A DNA stretch of 64,000 nucleotides from Hyphomonadaceae bacterium (GTDB taxonomy: Bacteria > Pseudomonadota > Alphaproteobacteria > Caulobacterales > Hyphomonadaceae): NCBI GenBank assembly GCA_030697555.1, contig JAUYPV010000018.1, positions 1 through 64,000 on the forward strand, in the 5' to 3' direction. Numbering within the stretch: position 1 is the stretch's first letter; each line of letters begins with the position of its first letter. This document shows, piece by piece, positions 1 through 9,526 of the stretch. The notes beneath the pieces are model-generated. The model searched no databases and was not told the origin of the DNA. It saw nothing but the letters and a program-made list of their open reading frames with translations. The position numbers were made by a program, and so were the translations under genes.

Positions 1-153
1 CACGATCTCGTCCTTCGTGACCATGCGGTCGCGGTTTTCAATCAGGAAACGGAGCAGCGCGAAGACTTGCGGTTCGACTGCGACCGCAACGCCGTTGTCG
101 CGCAGTTCAACCCGCTCGATGTCTAGCTCGAAAACGTGAAATACGTAAATCAT
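1..153 (-). CDS. Winged-helix transcriptional regulator, N-terminus only
   Basis: Reading minus from an ATG at 151-153, the frame stays open to the window edge and gives the first 51 residues. They read like the start of an OmpR/PhoB-type C-terminal effector domain (Trans_reg_C): a short beta region, then VEPQVFALLRFLIENRDRMVTKDEIV, here cited as two parts, VEPQVFALLRF and LIENRDRMVTKDEIV. When this domain stands at the N-terminus, as here, the protein is usually a CadC-like or cyclase-like one-component regulator with extra C-terminal domains. Those domains lie outside the window, so the signal sensed is unknown. Confidence 0.7.
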   Translation of the reverse strand, partial: MIYVFHVFELDIERVELRDNGVAVAVEPQVFALLRFLIENRDRMVTKDEIV

Positions 154-292
154 TGGCTCAAATCATAGCCCATGGCCCGACAATCTCCAGAAATTCTCCA
201 GATCGTCTGCAAGCGCCGCCACGCGCGTTCCGATAAGTCATTGCCGATGAACCCGGCGGTTGACGTGGGGTGAAAGGTAAGAGGAGGGTTCA

Positions 293-769
293 ATGAACGA
301 CGCCAGAGCTTCCAGACTTGGCATTGCGGCTGCGGTCTTCGCGTGCGCAATCATGTCCGCGTGTGCGACCGGCAGCGCTCAAGTAGGCCCGGAGGCCGCG
401 ATCACGCGCACCGTGGGCGCTGGACTGCAGTGGGGCCCATGTCCGCCGATCTTTCCGGCGGGATGTCAGATCGCCGTGCTGCATGGCGACCCTGCACGGC
501 CCAATGCCGACGTGTTTCTGCGCGTACCCGGCGGCTATCAGATCCCTGCTCATTCTCATACCTCGCCGGAGCGCATGGTTCTGGTCGAAGGCCAACTGAA
601 CGTGCACTATAAAGGCTCGGCAGCGGAATTGCTGACACCCGGCGAGTACGCATATGGTCCGGCGAAGATGGCGCATCAGGCGGCATGCCTGGGCGACAAG
701 CCGTGCACACTGTTCATCGCCTTTGAAGGTCCGGTTGACGCTGAAGCGTTCGCCGGGTCACTCGAATGA
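293..769 (+). CDS. Cupin-domain lipoprotein
   Basis: 158 aa. The first ~24 residues form a signal peptide ending in a lipobox-like MSAC, so a periplasm-facing lipoprotein is likely. The rest is a small beta-rich domain with cupin features: PAHSHTSPERMVLVEG (metal-ligand His pair, then Glu) and a downstream GPAKMAHQAAC motif carrying a further His. A strong Shine-Dalgarno (GAGGAGGG) sits just before the ATG, which supports this start. Single-domain cupins of the ChrR/DUF4437 type have varied or unknown roles, so no substrate is assigned. The next gene starts 111 bp downstream on the same strand. Confidence 0.75.
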   Translation: MNDARASRLGIAAAVFACAIMSACATGSAQVGPEAAITRTVGAGLQWGPCPPIFPAGCQIAVLHGDPARPNADVFLRVPGGYQIPAHSHTSPERMVLVEGQLNVHYKGSAAELLTPGEYAYGPAKMAHQAACLGDKPCTLFIAFEGPVDAEAFAGSLE

Positions 770-880
770 TCTGCTGGACCGCGAGAACCCGTTTCTGAAT
801 TCATACCGCCGGATCAGTCCGATCGGATTTCGTACCGAGCACTCTGCGCACACGCGCAGATGAACAGATGGAGTTCCACA

Positions 881-1696
881 ATGAACCCGAACAAGGCGCT
901 TTGGGAAAAAGGCGACTTCACGCGTATTGCCCAATGCATGCGCGAGAGCGGCGAGGCGCTGGTCGGCGCACTTGGCATCACGAGGGGGCTCAAGGTTCTC
1001 GATCTCGGATGTGGCGATGGAACGACGGCGTTGCCGGAAGCGAAACTCGGAGCGGATGTGCTGGGTGTGGACATTGCCGCCAATCTGGTCGCAGCCGGCA
1101 ACAAGCGGGCCGCTGAACAGGGCCTTGCGAACTGCAGGTTTCAGCTGGGCGATGCGTCCAATCTCGATGGCCTCGCGAACGATTCATTCGACCTTGTCGT
1201 CAGCATCTTCGGCGCCATGTTCGCCCCGAAGCCGTTCGACGTAGCGAAGGAAATGGTCCGGGTGACCCGGCCGGGCGGGCGGGTGGTGATGGGAAACTGG
1301 ATTCCCAACGATCCAACCCTGGTTGCGCAGATCCTGAAGATCAGTTCTGCCTATTCGCCTCCACCGCCGGAGGGCTTTGTCAGTCCCATGACGTGGGGCA
1401 TCGAAGACAATGTCATTGAGCGGTTTGGAAGCGCCGGAGTTCCACGGAAGAATATTTCGTTCTTGAGGGATACCTACACGTTCAACTTTCCGGGCTCACC
1501 ATCCGGGTTCCTGGAGGCATTCAGGAAATACTACGGCCCAACCATGAACGCCTTTGACGCCGCCGAAAAGAATGGCCGGGCCGGTGAACTCCTCGGGGCG
1601 CTGGAAACCCTGTTCAGGAGTCAGAACAAGAGTCCGGATCCAAACACGACTTCAATTCCTGCGACATTCCTGCGGGTCACAGTTGCCATTGATTGA
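881..1696 (+). CDS. Class I SAM-dependent methyltransferase
   Basis: 271 aa from ATG 881; an in-frame ATG at 860 would add seven residues. Motif I is VLDLGCGDGTTALP (about residues 41-54), followed by an acidic GVDIAANLVAAG strand end that should bind the SAM ribose, then LANDSFDLVVSIFGAMFAP (motif IV region) and MVRVTRPGGRVVMGNW (post-motif). This is the UbiE/Methyltransf_11 pattern. The acceptor substrate cannot be told from sequence. It may be co-transcribed with the cupin gene upstream. Confidence 0.85.
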   Translation: MNPNKALWEKGDFTRIAQCMRESGEALVGALGITRGLKVLDLGCGDGTTALPEAKLGADVLGVDIAANLVAAGNKRAAEQGLANCRFQLGDASNLDGLANDSFDLVVSIFGAMFAPKPFDVAKEMVRVTRPGGRVVMGNWIPNDPTLVAQILKISSAYSPPPPEGFVSPMTWGIEDNVIERFGSAGVPRKNISFLRDTYTFNFPGSPSGFLEAFRKYYGPTMNAFDAAEKNGRAGELLGALETLFRSQNKSPDPNTTSIPATFLRVTVAID

Positions 1697-1871
1697 TCGG
1701 TGCTCGCGATTGTCGGAGAGGAAGATATCCGGCAAGCGCCAACCCCGCTGGGTGGCCAGAATGGTTACAGAACCTAGCGTGAAAGGTCGAATCTTACCCG
1801 CGAACCCGAATTGCTACGACTGTCCGCGATGAGGCGATGTCCGGCCGGCGCCGGCCCGACAGGCCTTAGGG

Positions 1872-2004
1872 CGGTGCTGACAAGTTAAGTGCGAAATCGG
1901 GCAATTCCGACTCGATCGTGCCGAAGCGGCTCCTGAATCTGTGCGAGAATTTGCAAGCAGCGATATGCCGTTCAGGGCCAAAACCACTTAACTTGTCAGC
2001 ACCG
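1872..2004. repeat. 133-bp element bounded by 20-bp perfect inverted repeats (MITE-like)
   Basis: The left arm CGGTGCTGACAAGTTAAGTG (1872-1891) is repeated as its exact reverse complement at 1985-2004. Outside the arms, TAGGGCG (left) and CGCCCTA (right) extend the symmetry after a 4-base interruption. The ~93-bp interior codes for nothing recognisable. The size and termini suggest a non-autonomous transposable element or a solo pair of IS ends; no transposase is in the window and no clear target duplication was found. Confidence 0.6.
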
Positions 2005-2012
2005 TCTCGCCC

Positions 2013-2568
2013 TACCTCAATAAAACTCAGGCGCGGCTTCCTGGATCAGTTCGAAAACGTGGCGATACCCGCGAAACATTTCGCGGCGGTGGACGAGGCC
2101 TGTCTATGCGTCTCCGAACAGGCCATCCAGGAGTTACTCTCTCAGGAAAAGCAGGCGTTGATCGGTGTGTCCATTCACGCCCGCACCCTGACCAACGTAC
2201 CGGCGTGCGCGCGGATCCTGGCGCTGCTGGATCGATTGGACCGGGCTCTCTGCCGCTATCGGGTCGTCAAGATTGCCGGTGTCGCGCCGGGCTTCCCCCG
2301 ACTCTATCTGAACGAGATCGTGCAGCTCCTGAAAGCACGGGTGGGCAATGTCGTCATCGGAGCGACGTGGGATGAACCCGATATCGCCGGGCTACTTCAG
2401 GCCGGTCCGGTCGCTTTAGGTGTGACGCTGCCGGCGACAGTCGTCGGCCCGGCGCCGACAGTCTCCTTCCAGACTCTGATGCTCAAACTGCATCAGGACG
2501 TTCAACGCGCGCATGCGCCAAGGTGCGCTTCTTCGTCGAAGGTGATATCCCGTCCGCGTTGGCGGTGA
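2013..2568 (+). pseudogene. C-terminal remnant of an unrecognised gene beside the inverted-repeat element
   Basis: An open frame runs through the right arm of the inverted-repeat element to 2568; formally it could start at GTG 1918 inside the element. From about residue 38 it looks protein-like (helix-rich, e.g. QAIQELLSQEKQALIG and LNEIVQLLKARVGN), but the upstream part is element sequence, so the natural start has probably been lost. The last ~20 residues overlap the broken toxin gene on the other strand, suggesting a recombination junction near 2566. I do not recognise the family. Confidence 0.35.
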
Positions 2569-2680
2569 GGGTATGCATGAGCCAGTAGTCTTTCTCCACG
2601 AGCCCTGGATCGATTTTCAGGGTGTCGCCGACAACAGCGAGCGGGTCACCAAAGTCGGGTTGCTCGTGGAGAAAGGTCAT
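2567..2680 (-). pseudogene. Truncated AbiEii-type nucleotidyltransferase toxin
   Basis: The first 38 codons match the usual N-terminus of AbiEii/AbiGii-like nucleotidyltransferase toxins (…LVEKDYWLMHTL). The sequence then departs from the family near 2566 and stops at 2483 without the GGTSLS and acidic nucleotidyltransferase motifs. It starts by ATGA overlap with the antitoxin gene, as in intact AbiE-type operons. The toxin should therefore be inactive and the antitoxin an orphan. Identification of this short fragment rests on the motif and on its position after the antitoxin. Confidence 0.6.
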
Positions 2681-3273
2681 GCCGCCAGGCTCGCTTTATC
2701 GCCTTTGAGGACAGGATCCAGAAGCTTGCGAACCCTGGCCGAGTCGTAGTCGTAGACCGCCTTGGACAAGCGCTTGCGATCCATTTGTTTAGCTCGCGCC
2801 AGGGCGCGCTCGCGAACGGCGCCTTGGTCTTCTGCGAGCCTGTTCAGGTTGTGCAGCAGGTCGACGAGCAGGAACTCTTCGCTGACGCTTTTGGGAAACG
2901 ATGCGCGGCGGCGAAAATCATAGGGACGTCCGTTGAGCTCGAACTCGCCATGCCGCTTGTGGTTGTAGACGACCGGGGTGTTGTAGAGCTGCGTCGTTCC
3001 CACGCCCAGGCCGTTGTAGGCGTTGGGCGACACCAGCAAAAACCTGTCATCGTGCAGGAAAGAGCCGACCAGTTCTTCGGGCGCTGCGGGCGCTGCGCCG
3101 AAACGTGTCTTGCGCGGCGCCATGTAGACCCCGCCGGACACCTTCTTGAGACGGCCCTCTTCGAGCAACTGTTGAAGGTGCCGGTCGACAGCGTTCGACC
3201 ACTGCGCAAGATCCTTGCGGCGGTAGGCCTGTCCAGGCCGGAGGCGTTTCTTGAGTTCGTTCAGCGCTGACAT
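2677..3273 (-). CDS. AbiEi-type antitoxin / DUF6088-like transcriptional repressor
   Basis: 198 aa. The N-terminal ~60 residues form a winged-helix-like domain (AYRRKDLAQWSNAVDRHLQQ, then RLKKVSGGVYMAPR with the YxxP turn typical of AbiEi and DUF6088 antitoxins). The remainder is the alpha/beta domain seen with type IV toxin-antitoxin systems. These antitoxins repress their own operon and neutralise a nucleotidyltransferase toxin. Its partner gene overlaps it by 4 bp but is cut short, so this copy is probably left as an orphan repressor. The AT-rich stretch at 3318-3360 is the likely promoter. Confidence 0.7.
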   Translation of the reverse strand: MSALNELKKRLRPGQAYRRKDLAQWSNAVDRHLQQLLEEGRLKKVSGGVYMAPRKTRFGAAPAAPEELVGSFLHDDRFLLVSPNAYNGLGVGTTQLYNTPVVYNHKRHGEFELNGRPYDFRRRASFPKSVSEEFLLVDLLHNLNRLAEDQGAVRERALARAKQMDRKRLSKAVYDYDSARVRKLLDPVLKGDKASLAA

Positions 3274-4109
3274 TGCACGCTCCTTCGCCCGTGAACCTAG
3301 TGCGCGAGGGGCCAGTATGCAAGAAGCCTTGTTAAAAAATCATGCATTATGGCTGGCTGTAGTTTGCCAGGTAGACTGGGTAGCCAGCGGAAAGTAGAGG
3401 GTTTTCCTCGAAAACTCGGCGCCAAGAGGCAGCTTACGGAAGGGTGGTCGTCGCTCACTTGCTAAAAGGTTGATTCAATTCCTTGGAAGGTCACCTCCAT
3501 GGTCCGAGGAATTATATCGATCCTCCCGGCGGTGGGCGTGGGAAATGGATGGGTGGCTTCGCGGTTCCTCGCCGCCGGTTGGTACGAAACGTCGGCAGAT
3601 ATTGAGAGGTGCCGACGCCCTGCGCAGGGGCGTCGCTGATGATTTCGAATTGGATTCGAGGGACAGGGCCTCGCCTTCGGCCCGCGCTCTAGGCGCGGTG
3701 CGCCCGAAGCCGCGCCCCAGGGCGGGGTCTTCGCCCTTCGGGTGACGTTCGCTGAGGCGGGTACTCTCGCGTAACCAATACGTATCCGAGCGCCAGTCTC
3801 ACAATAGTCCTCATAAGGCATCTAGGATGCTGAATTTAAAAGCATTTTTTGAGACTCATTTGTTGGATTTTTTGACGCCCAACGCTCAACGGAAGGCCAC
3901 CGCGGAAACGGTGGTTTGTGAGACAACGATGTTTCTCGACACCGCTGCTCGTTACCGGTCATCGGCACTGGGCGGCCCATGCTGTTCCTGTTATGTTCTA
4001 TGCGACCTTCCCCGCTTCGCCGCACGTTAGGGAAACGGGGGATTAGCGTTCGCGCCGCATCGTCGCATCGTCGCGGCCTTGATAGACAGGGCATGAGGGT
4101 AAGCACCAC
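3274..4109. other. Intergenic stretch without a convincing gene
   Basis: About 840 bp between the antitoxin and the ATPase gene. Short frames on both strands look like chance. Visible structure: a GC-rich stretch at 3660-3745 full of partly symmetric GGGCG/CGCCC blocks, a 6-bp hairpin CCACCG/CGGTGG at 3897-3914, and a direct repeat of GCATCGTC just before the ATPase gene (about 4059-4073). Base composition becomes more AT-rich towards the ATPase gene. I see no tRNA or recombinase site here. Confidence 0.5.
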
Positions 4110-5105
4110 ATGGCACGAGCCGAGCTGATCAAGAAGCTTCTGGCCGCATACGGTCGAGACGAGGATTTCCGCGCGGTGGTCGAGCAGATCATCGATGAGG
4201 AAGAGAAGAAGAACAATCGTGTCTTCGCAAAGTCGCTTCGAAAAACGCTGGACGCAAAAGTTTCGGCGATGTCTCGGACCACAGGTCCAAAGTCGCTCGC
4301 GCCGCTTATTCCGTTCCCTGACGCTGCGCTAGATTTCGTTGATCGAATAGATCCCACGCGGCGGAGGGGTGAACTCCTCCTCACGTCTGCCAATCAAAAG
4401 CTGATGGATGGCCTGGCTAAGGAATTTCGGCGCGCTGACGAAATTCGGAGCCACGGCCTCTCGGTCAGGTCGAAGCTCCTTTTCTGCGGTCCTCCGGGAT
4501 GTGGGAAGACGATGTCCGCAGAGGTTTTTGCGGCGGAGCTTGGGCTGCCGTTGTTTGTGGTGAAGCTCGATCGCGTCATCTCCTCATACCTTGGTGAAAC
4601 CGCATCGAACGTGCGCAAAGTTTTCGAATTTGCTCGAAGACAACCTTGCGTTCTGTTTCTGGATGAGTTCGACGCATTGGCGAGGGCCAGAGACGACGCT
4701 GGCGATCACCATGAGTTGAAACGTGTCGTCAACAGCTTGCTGCTGTTTATCGACCGGATTGAACCCAAGGGTTTCCTCATAGCCGCCACCAACCTTGACG
4801 AAACGTTGGATAAGGCGATCTGGCGGCGATTTGACGAAGTAATCTGGTTCGACAAGCCGGACAAAAACCAGATAGGCCGATTTGTCCGGCTTAAGTTCAA
4901 GAATGTTCGGTTAGGTTTCGATCCAACAGAACTGGTGGGGGAAATGAAGGGTTACTCGTACGCAGAGATAGAGCGTGTGTGCGTCCACGCCATCAAGTCG
5001 TCGATCATCGATCGTCGACAGGAGGTTTCCGTCAATGACTTCAGCCAAGCTCTGGCGGAAGCTGCACGTCGACATGCGAGAAGTGGACGAATGAAGCGCG
5101 GCTGA
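4110..5105 (+). CDS. AAA+ ATPase paired with subtilase
   Basis: 331 aa. A helical N-terminal ~110 residues precede one AAA+ module: Walker A GPPGCGKT (about 128-135), Walker B VLFLDEFDAL, sensor 1 AATN, and an arginine-finger region IWRRFDEVIWF. The FtsH/katanin-like arrangement suggests an oligomeric unfoldase or remodeller, probably cytosolic. It sits 12 bp upstream of a subtilisin-like protease gene and within about 3.4 kb of a membrane-protein gene. ATPase plus subtilase neighbours recur in mobile-element and defence contexts, and a model in which the ATPase controls the protease is reasonable but inferred. Confidence 0.85.
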   Translation: MARAELIKKLLAAYGRDEDFRAVVEQIIDEEEKKNNRVFAKSLRKTLDAKVSAMSRTTGPKSLAPLIPFPDAALDFVDRIDPTRRRGELLLTSANQKLMDGLAKEFRRADEIRSHGLSVRSKLLFCGPPGCGKTMSAEVFAAELGLPLFVVKLDRVISSYLGETASNVRKVFEFARRQPCVLFLDEFDALARARDDAGDHHELKRVVNSLLLFIDRIEPKGFLIAATNLDETLDKAIWRRFDEVIWFDKPDKNQIGRFVRLKFKNVRLGFDPTELVGEMKGYSYAEIERVCVHAIKSSIIDRRQEVSVNDFSQALAEAARRHARSGRMKRG

Positions 5106-5117
5106 CGGACAACCGTC

Positions 5118-7448
5118 ATGGCTCAGCACGCACATCTTCCCTTAGACAAGTTACCCCAACGATTGGAGCGCCGGAAGACTGGACGTCCCGGTCCGCCGCC
5201 AACAAGAAACTACCCAGCGCATGCGGCGAAGTTGAAGGCCGAGCTTGATGCCGCAATCGAGACGCAGAGCAAACGAAGAAAGCCTGAAATCGTCGATCCC
5301 TCTCTCATCCTGCGCGTCAGGATGGATGGAGGCATCATGGAGAAAGACTGGGAAGCGGTTGGCCTGACTGTGTTGTCGGTCGATCCAGATCGGACCCTGA
5401 TCCTTTTTTCCTCGAACGATGAGCAGAAGGCATTCAAGGAACGGATAGACGCCTACAAGAGCGGGCCGCCCGCCAACCAGAAGACAGCACCGTACAATAA
5501 TTTCATCAGCTCGATCGTCTCAGTCGGAGCTGTCGAGCCGCGAGATCGAATAGGCCTTAGGTTGCGCGAGCAAGGCATCGTCGACTTGGCCGATGTTGTA
5601 GCGGCTAATGAATACGTCCTCGACATTGAACTGTGGGACATTGGAACGAGACCCAAACGGGAGAGCCGAGTCGAAGCAATCGGTGCGCTCATCGCTAAGA
5701 ATAAAGGGGAAGTTTTCGACCACTACATCGGCCATTCCATCACGATGATGCGGGCGAAAGTGAGCGGTAAGCTCTTGCTCGACCTTCTTGCAATCGACGA
5801 GATAGCCGCGATCGACCTGCCGCCAGAGCCAGACAGCACAATCGGTGAGGTCATAGATTTGGACCTAGGTGCGCTGCCGGTGGTGCAGGTCGACGCCGCG
5901 GCTCCTTTGATCGGAATAATTGACAGCGGCATCAACAATCACCCGCTCCTGGCAGGTGCTATTGTTGGAGCTATCGGTGCGCCAGAAACGTTGGGCGCAG
6001 CCGACGATTACGGCCATGGGACACGCGTCGGTGGTATCGCCATCTTCGGCGACATTCGACAGCAACTGGCGTCTGGCAATCTGGTGTGCGGCGCGCGCCT
6101 CTGTTCGGCGAAAGTCGTGAACAACCGAGGTGAGTTTGACGAGAAGCGTCTCGTACCGTCTCAAATGAAAGAGGCTATCACAAAACTCCATCGCGACTTC
6201 GGCTGTAGAATTTTTGTACTGTCGCTCGCAGACAAGAGCAGGCCGTACGCCGGCCAAAAAGTAGGAACATGGGCTGCCACGCTGGACGAACTTGCTCGCG
6301 AGCTTGATTGCTTGATCGTCGTTGCAGCAGGAAATGGCTCGCCACCGAGCGGTCGCGAGATCGATCTCGCCTGCACTACCTATCCTCGCTACCTTCTGGA
6401 GCCGGGAAACAGATTTCTGGAGCCCGCGGGCGCCGTCAACGTGCTGACAGTCGGTGCTTTGGCTCACGGCGAAGGGATTGGCGAAGACCTGGCCGGCGAT
6501 GTTCGCGTACGCGCTATCACTCGGGCAAACGAGCCATCCCCGTTTTCTCGAATTGGTCCGGGGGTTCAGGGTGGCACGAAGCCTGATCTGGTTGACTTCG
6601 GCGGGACGTTGATAGTCGACACGCTTGTGGCTCGATTGCGGAACGGAGCAGATTATCCGGCCGCAGGCGTCGTCACACTCAACCATGACTTTTTGAGACG
6701 GCTTTTTGTTGGGGCGTCAGGAACTTCATTTGCGGCGCCTCGAGTGGCATTTGCAGCTGCGCAAGTGTCGAAGCAATTTCCAGCGGCATCGGCCAACTTG
6801 CTGCGGGCGCTGCTGGTAAACTCAGCCGCCGTCCCCGACGAAGCACGCGTTCGTCTGGACCCCCTCGGAGAGGATCGGGTTTGGGACGTTTGCGGTCACG
6901 GTTTGATCAATGTCGAGCAAGCAGCCTATTCCGACGATCATCGCGTGGTCTCCTTTGCAGAAGACGAACTTCAAGCGGACCATTTCGCCGTGTTCCGAAT
7001 TCCCATTCCCGATATTTTTCGTCAATCGACGGACGAACGGAAAATACGTGTCACCTTGGCTTACGATCCACCGGTTCGTCACACTCGCGCCGACTATCAA
7101 GGTGCTCGGATGAACTTCCGCCTTCTGCGAGGATGCGATCCTGACCTTATCTTCGAGCACTTTCGGAAACGCTCACAGGCGGAGGGCCCGGTTCCGCAAC
7201 TCTTGAAGAAGTACGATTGTGACCTGAAGCCAGGGTCAAAGTTCAGAGAAACCGGCCCCCTTCAAAGCGCGACAATCTCGTTCAAACGAAATATCGACCA
7301 GTACGGCGACGCCTACTACTTGGTCGTCCGATGCGCGAGCGGTTGGGCTGGCGCAGAACATACCCAGCGTTTTGCAGTCGTGGTCGAGGTGCTTCATCGT
7401 GCTGGAGTGCAACTGTACGACCGCATGCGCGTGCGCCTGAGAGCCTAG
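5118..7448 (+). CDS. S8 family serine protease (subtilase), large form
   Basis: 776 aa with no signal peptide, so probably cytoplasmic. The catalytic triad is visible: Asp in IGIIDSGINNHP (about 268), His in DDYGHGTRVGG (about 302) and Ser in GASGTSFAAPRVA (about 537). The ~250 residues before Asp form a distinct N-terminal domain rather than a classic I9 propeptide, and ~200 residues follow the protease. The intact triad implies activity. Close linkage to the AAA+ gene suggests ATP-dependent activation or substrate delivery. Target proteins are unknown. Confidence 0.85.
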   Translation: MAQHAHLPLDKLPQRLERRKTGRPGPPPTRNYPAHAAKLKAELDAAIETQSKRRKPEIVDPSLILRVRMDGGIMEKDWEAVGLTVLSVDPDRTLILFSSNDEQKAFKERIDAYKSGPPANQKTAPYNNFISSIVSVGAVEPRDRIGLRLREQGIVDLADVVAANEYVLDIELWDIGTRPKRESRVEAIGALIAKNKGEVFDHYIGHSITMMRAKVSGKLLLDLLAIDEIAAIDLPPEPDSTIGEVIDLDLGALPVVQVDAAAPLIGIIDSGINNHPLLAGAIVGAIGAPETLGAADDYGHGTRVGGIAIFGDIRQQLASGNLVCGARLCSAKVVNNRGEFDEKRLVPSQMKEAITKLHRDFGCRIFVLSLADKSRPYAGQKVGTWAATLDELARELDCLIVVAAGNGSPPSGREIDLACTTYPRYLLEPGNRFLEPAGAVNVLTVGALAHGEGIGEDLAGDVRVRAITRANEPSPFSRIGPGVQGGTKPDLVDFGGTLIVDTLVARLRNGADYPAAGVVTLNHDFLRRLFVGASGTSFAAPRVAFAAAQVSKQFPAASANLLRALLVNSAAVPDEARVRLDPLGEDRVWDVCGHGLINVEQAAYSDDHRVVSFAEDELQADHFAVFRIPIPDIFRQSTDERKIRVTLAYDPPVRHTRADYQGARMNFRLLRGCDPDLIFEHFRKRSQAEGPVPQLLKKYDCDLKPGSKFRETGPLQSATISFKRNIDQYGDAYYLVVRCASGWAGAEHTQRFAVVVEVLHRAGVQLYDRMRVRLRA

Positions 7449-7518
7449 CCGGAAGACGGGCTTTATTATCTTGTAGCAACGTCGTACCCTTTCCCGGAGA
7501 CTGTCTGGGGGATCGACT

Positions 7519-9411
7519 TTGATTTTTGGGGACAATGGCGTCCCGCTTCACCTGCTTGACGAACGTCAGGCAGAGAAAGAACTAACGCCTAGGCCTTTGC
7601 AGCAGGTGTGGATGCCGGCTTTGTCCTTCGCCGCGACAGGACTTGCGTTCCTGTTCCTCCATGAGCGCCTCGAAGAAACGTTCTCTGCCGTTTTGGTATT
7701 GGCTTGCTACGGATTGCAACAAATACTCGTCGTGATCCCGGGTATGGTCGCGCAGGCTAAACAGGCCGTCGAAGACGGGTGCCTTCCGCTCAAGTTTGGC
7801 GGTGAGCCACGATGGAAGCATGTGTCGGGCGTCATCACGTCCATCTTCCTCGTCATTGTCGTCGCAATCATCTGGGCTGCCCGGTTGGCAGAGTCCAACT
7901 ACGACAACCTCGTAATCACTGGCGATTTCGGACTCGCGATGATCGTCGGCGTCGGCGGTCTTTTCACGATTTATATCTTCCTCCCACGGCTACTCTCGAC
8001 GCGAGCTTCCGCATTCTGGTCGCGAGCGAGCTCCCGGCTCCTCGGTCCCGGCTCTGTTCCGAGCGGCTGGTTTGTCTTTGTCTCGCGGCTGTTCAGTGTA
8101 CTGGACAGCTGGCTCGTCTACTTAGTCGCGCCACTAGCCGGCGTAACACAGGCGCGAACTCGGCACAGATACGGCGTCATGCTGACCTACATGCTCACTT
8201 GTGGCGTGCTGGGGTGGTATGTGCCGGCACCGTTTGGCCTAGCGCCGATTGCATTTGCGTTCGCATTGGCAATCGCAATAAGCCGCCGTTGGTCGTGGGT
8301 CGAAGACGATCGAGCGCTGACCCTGCGCAATCCAGGCTATTCCCAGGATCAACTTAGGGTCGGGGTCGAACAAGACCTACGCGACGAAGCGCTCCTTGCA
8401 CTCCTCTCACTCCTGGTTTTCGTTCCGTTGGCAATGCGCCAAGTCCACTTCGCTATGCCGCAGCATCCGATATTTGTGTTCAGCGAGCTGGCTCGCGATG
8501 ACTTGAGGACGTGGCTTCAGTTCTTTGGCGTTGAGCTGACCAAAGCTGTTCCCTTTGTAGACTGGGCAGACATCTACAAGGTCAGGACTGACGCGGCGAT
8601 TTCAGTAGCGTCTCCGATCGCAAGTCACGTCGTGTTCGGTGCTCGTGCGATTGTCGATCTCGTGTTCTTGGCCGCGCTTCTCCAAGCCATCTCGATCTCA
8701 GTCCGCCTGTCCGGTCACAAGCGAATGTTTTTCGAGAAAGACATCGCGCTGCTGGACCCAATCGTTGAGCGCGCTGAGTTCGAAAAACTGGCGGTTCTGA
8801 AAAAGAGCGAATGGGTGTTCCTGGAGGATATTGAGCAATTCACTCACTACGACGCGATCGCGCTATCCCGGCTGAGGGTCGACAACCCGAAGGGATCTTC
8901 AATCTACGCGGTGGCCACCGAGATCATGCGCAGAAAAGGCATTGTCACTGATAGTCCTGGCGAACGTTTCCTAAAGTCAGTCAGTATGAAGGAGCCGCGC
9001 GTTGCCGATGTCACGTTGGCGCTGCACGCAGCCTTCGCAGCTAACGATGTGCCCCTGGAATACCTGATCGCGGCGCATCGTTCGCTGAACCGCCGTCCGC
9101 CGTTCAATCAAGTACGTCAGACCATCATCGAGCGAATGGCGAGCCTGCCACCTTCTCCGGAACGGACGACAGCGCTCAGGCACACCTTTAGCGGGCCGGA
9201 TGCAGACAGTCTTGGTTCGTTGCGCCGAACATTGATCGATCCGATGCAAGAGGCCGCCGTTAGCGACCCCAGAGCGCTCAAGGCCCTCCAAGTGGCTGCA
9301 GAGCATGATCGGTCCGCTACAGTGCGCTCCCTTGCTGAGGCGGCCGTCAAAACTCTTGCCAAGGCTCAGCCTCAGCAAGCAACCGAACCCCTCCCCGAAC
9401 CGGCCAAATAG
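7519..9411 (+). CDS. Multi-pass membrane protein of the ATPase-subtilase module
   Basis: 630 aa from a TTG start preceded by a G-rich ribosome site. The first ~400 residues contain roughly eight or nine hydrophobic segments, for example around 33-52, 56-76, 108-128, 140-158, 195-215, 228-262, 292-310 and 372-395. The last ~220 residues are soluble and helical, possibly HEAT-like. I do not recognise the family. Being 70 bp after the subtilase on the same strand, it is plausibly the third part of one system, e.g. a membrane effector or anchor. That role is inference. Confidence 0.7.
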   Translation: MIFGDNGVPLHLLDERQAEKELTPRPLQQVWMPALSFAATGLAFLFLHERLEETFSAVLVLACYGLQQILVVIPGMVAQAKQAVEDGCLPLKFGGEPRWKHVSGVITSIFLVIVVAIIWAARLAESNYDNLVITGDFGLAMIVGVGGLFTIYIFLPRLLSTRASAFWSRASSRLLGPGSVPSGWFVFVSRLFSVLDSWLVYLVAPLAGVTQARTRHRYGVMLTYMLTCGVLGWYVPAPFGLAPIAFAFALAIAISRRWSWVEDDRALTLRNPGYSQDQLRVGVEQDLRDEALLALLSLLVFVPLAMRQVHFAMPQHPIFVFSELARDDLRTWLQFFGVELTKAVPFVDWADIYKVRTDAAISVASPIASHVVFGARAIVDLVFLAALLQAISISVRLSGHKRMFFEKDIALLDPIVERAEFEKLAVLKKSEWVFLEDIEQFTHYDAIALSRLRVDNPKGSSIYAVATEIMRRKGIVTDSPGERFLKSVSMKEPRVADVTLALHAAFAANDVPLEYLIAAHRSLNRRPPFNQVRQTIIERMASLPPSPERTTALRHTFSGPDADSLGSLRRTLIDPMQEAAVSDPRALKALQVAAEHDRSATVRSLAEAAVKTLAKAQPQQATEPLPEPAK

Positions 9412-9526
9412 CCATTTACAGGCCAACTTTTTGGACCACGGCGTGGACCAATCCATCGGGTTTTGCTTTCGGATTGAGCTGGCTAGGCGTTTGACGTCTT
9501 GGGGAAACACCGAAAATGAAAGGGAC

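Noticed and set aside
2785-3270. 161-codon plus-strand frame
   Set aside because: Antisense shadow of the AbiEi-type antitoxin, which has family motifs and an overlapping partner.
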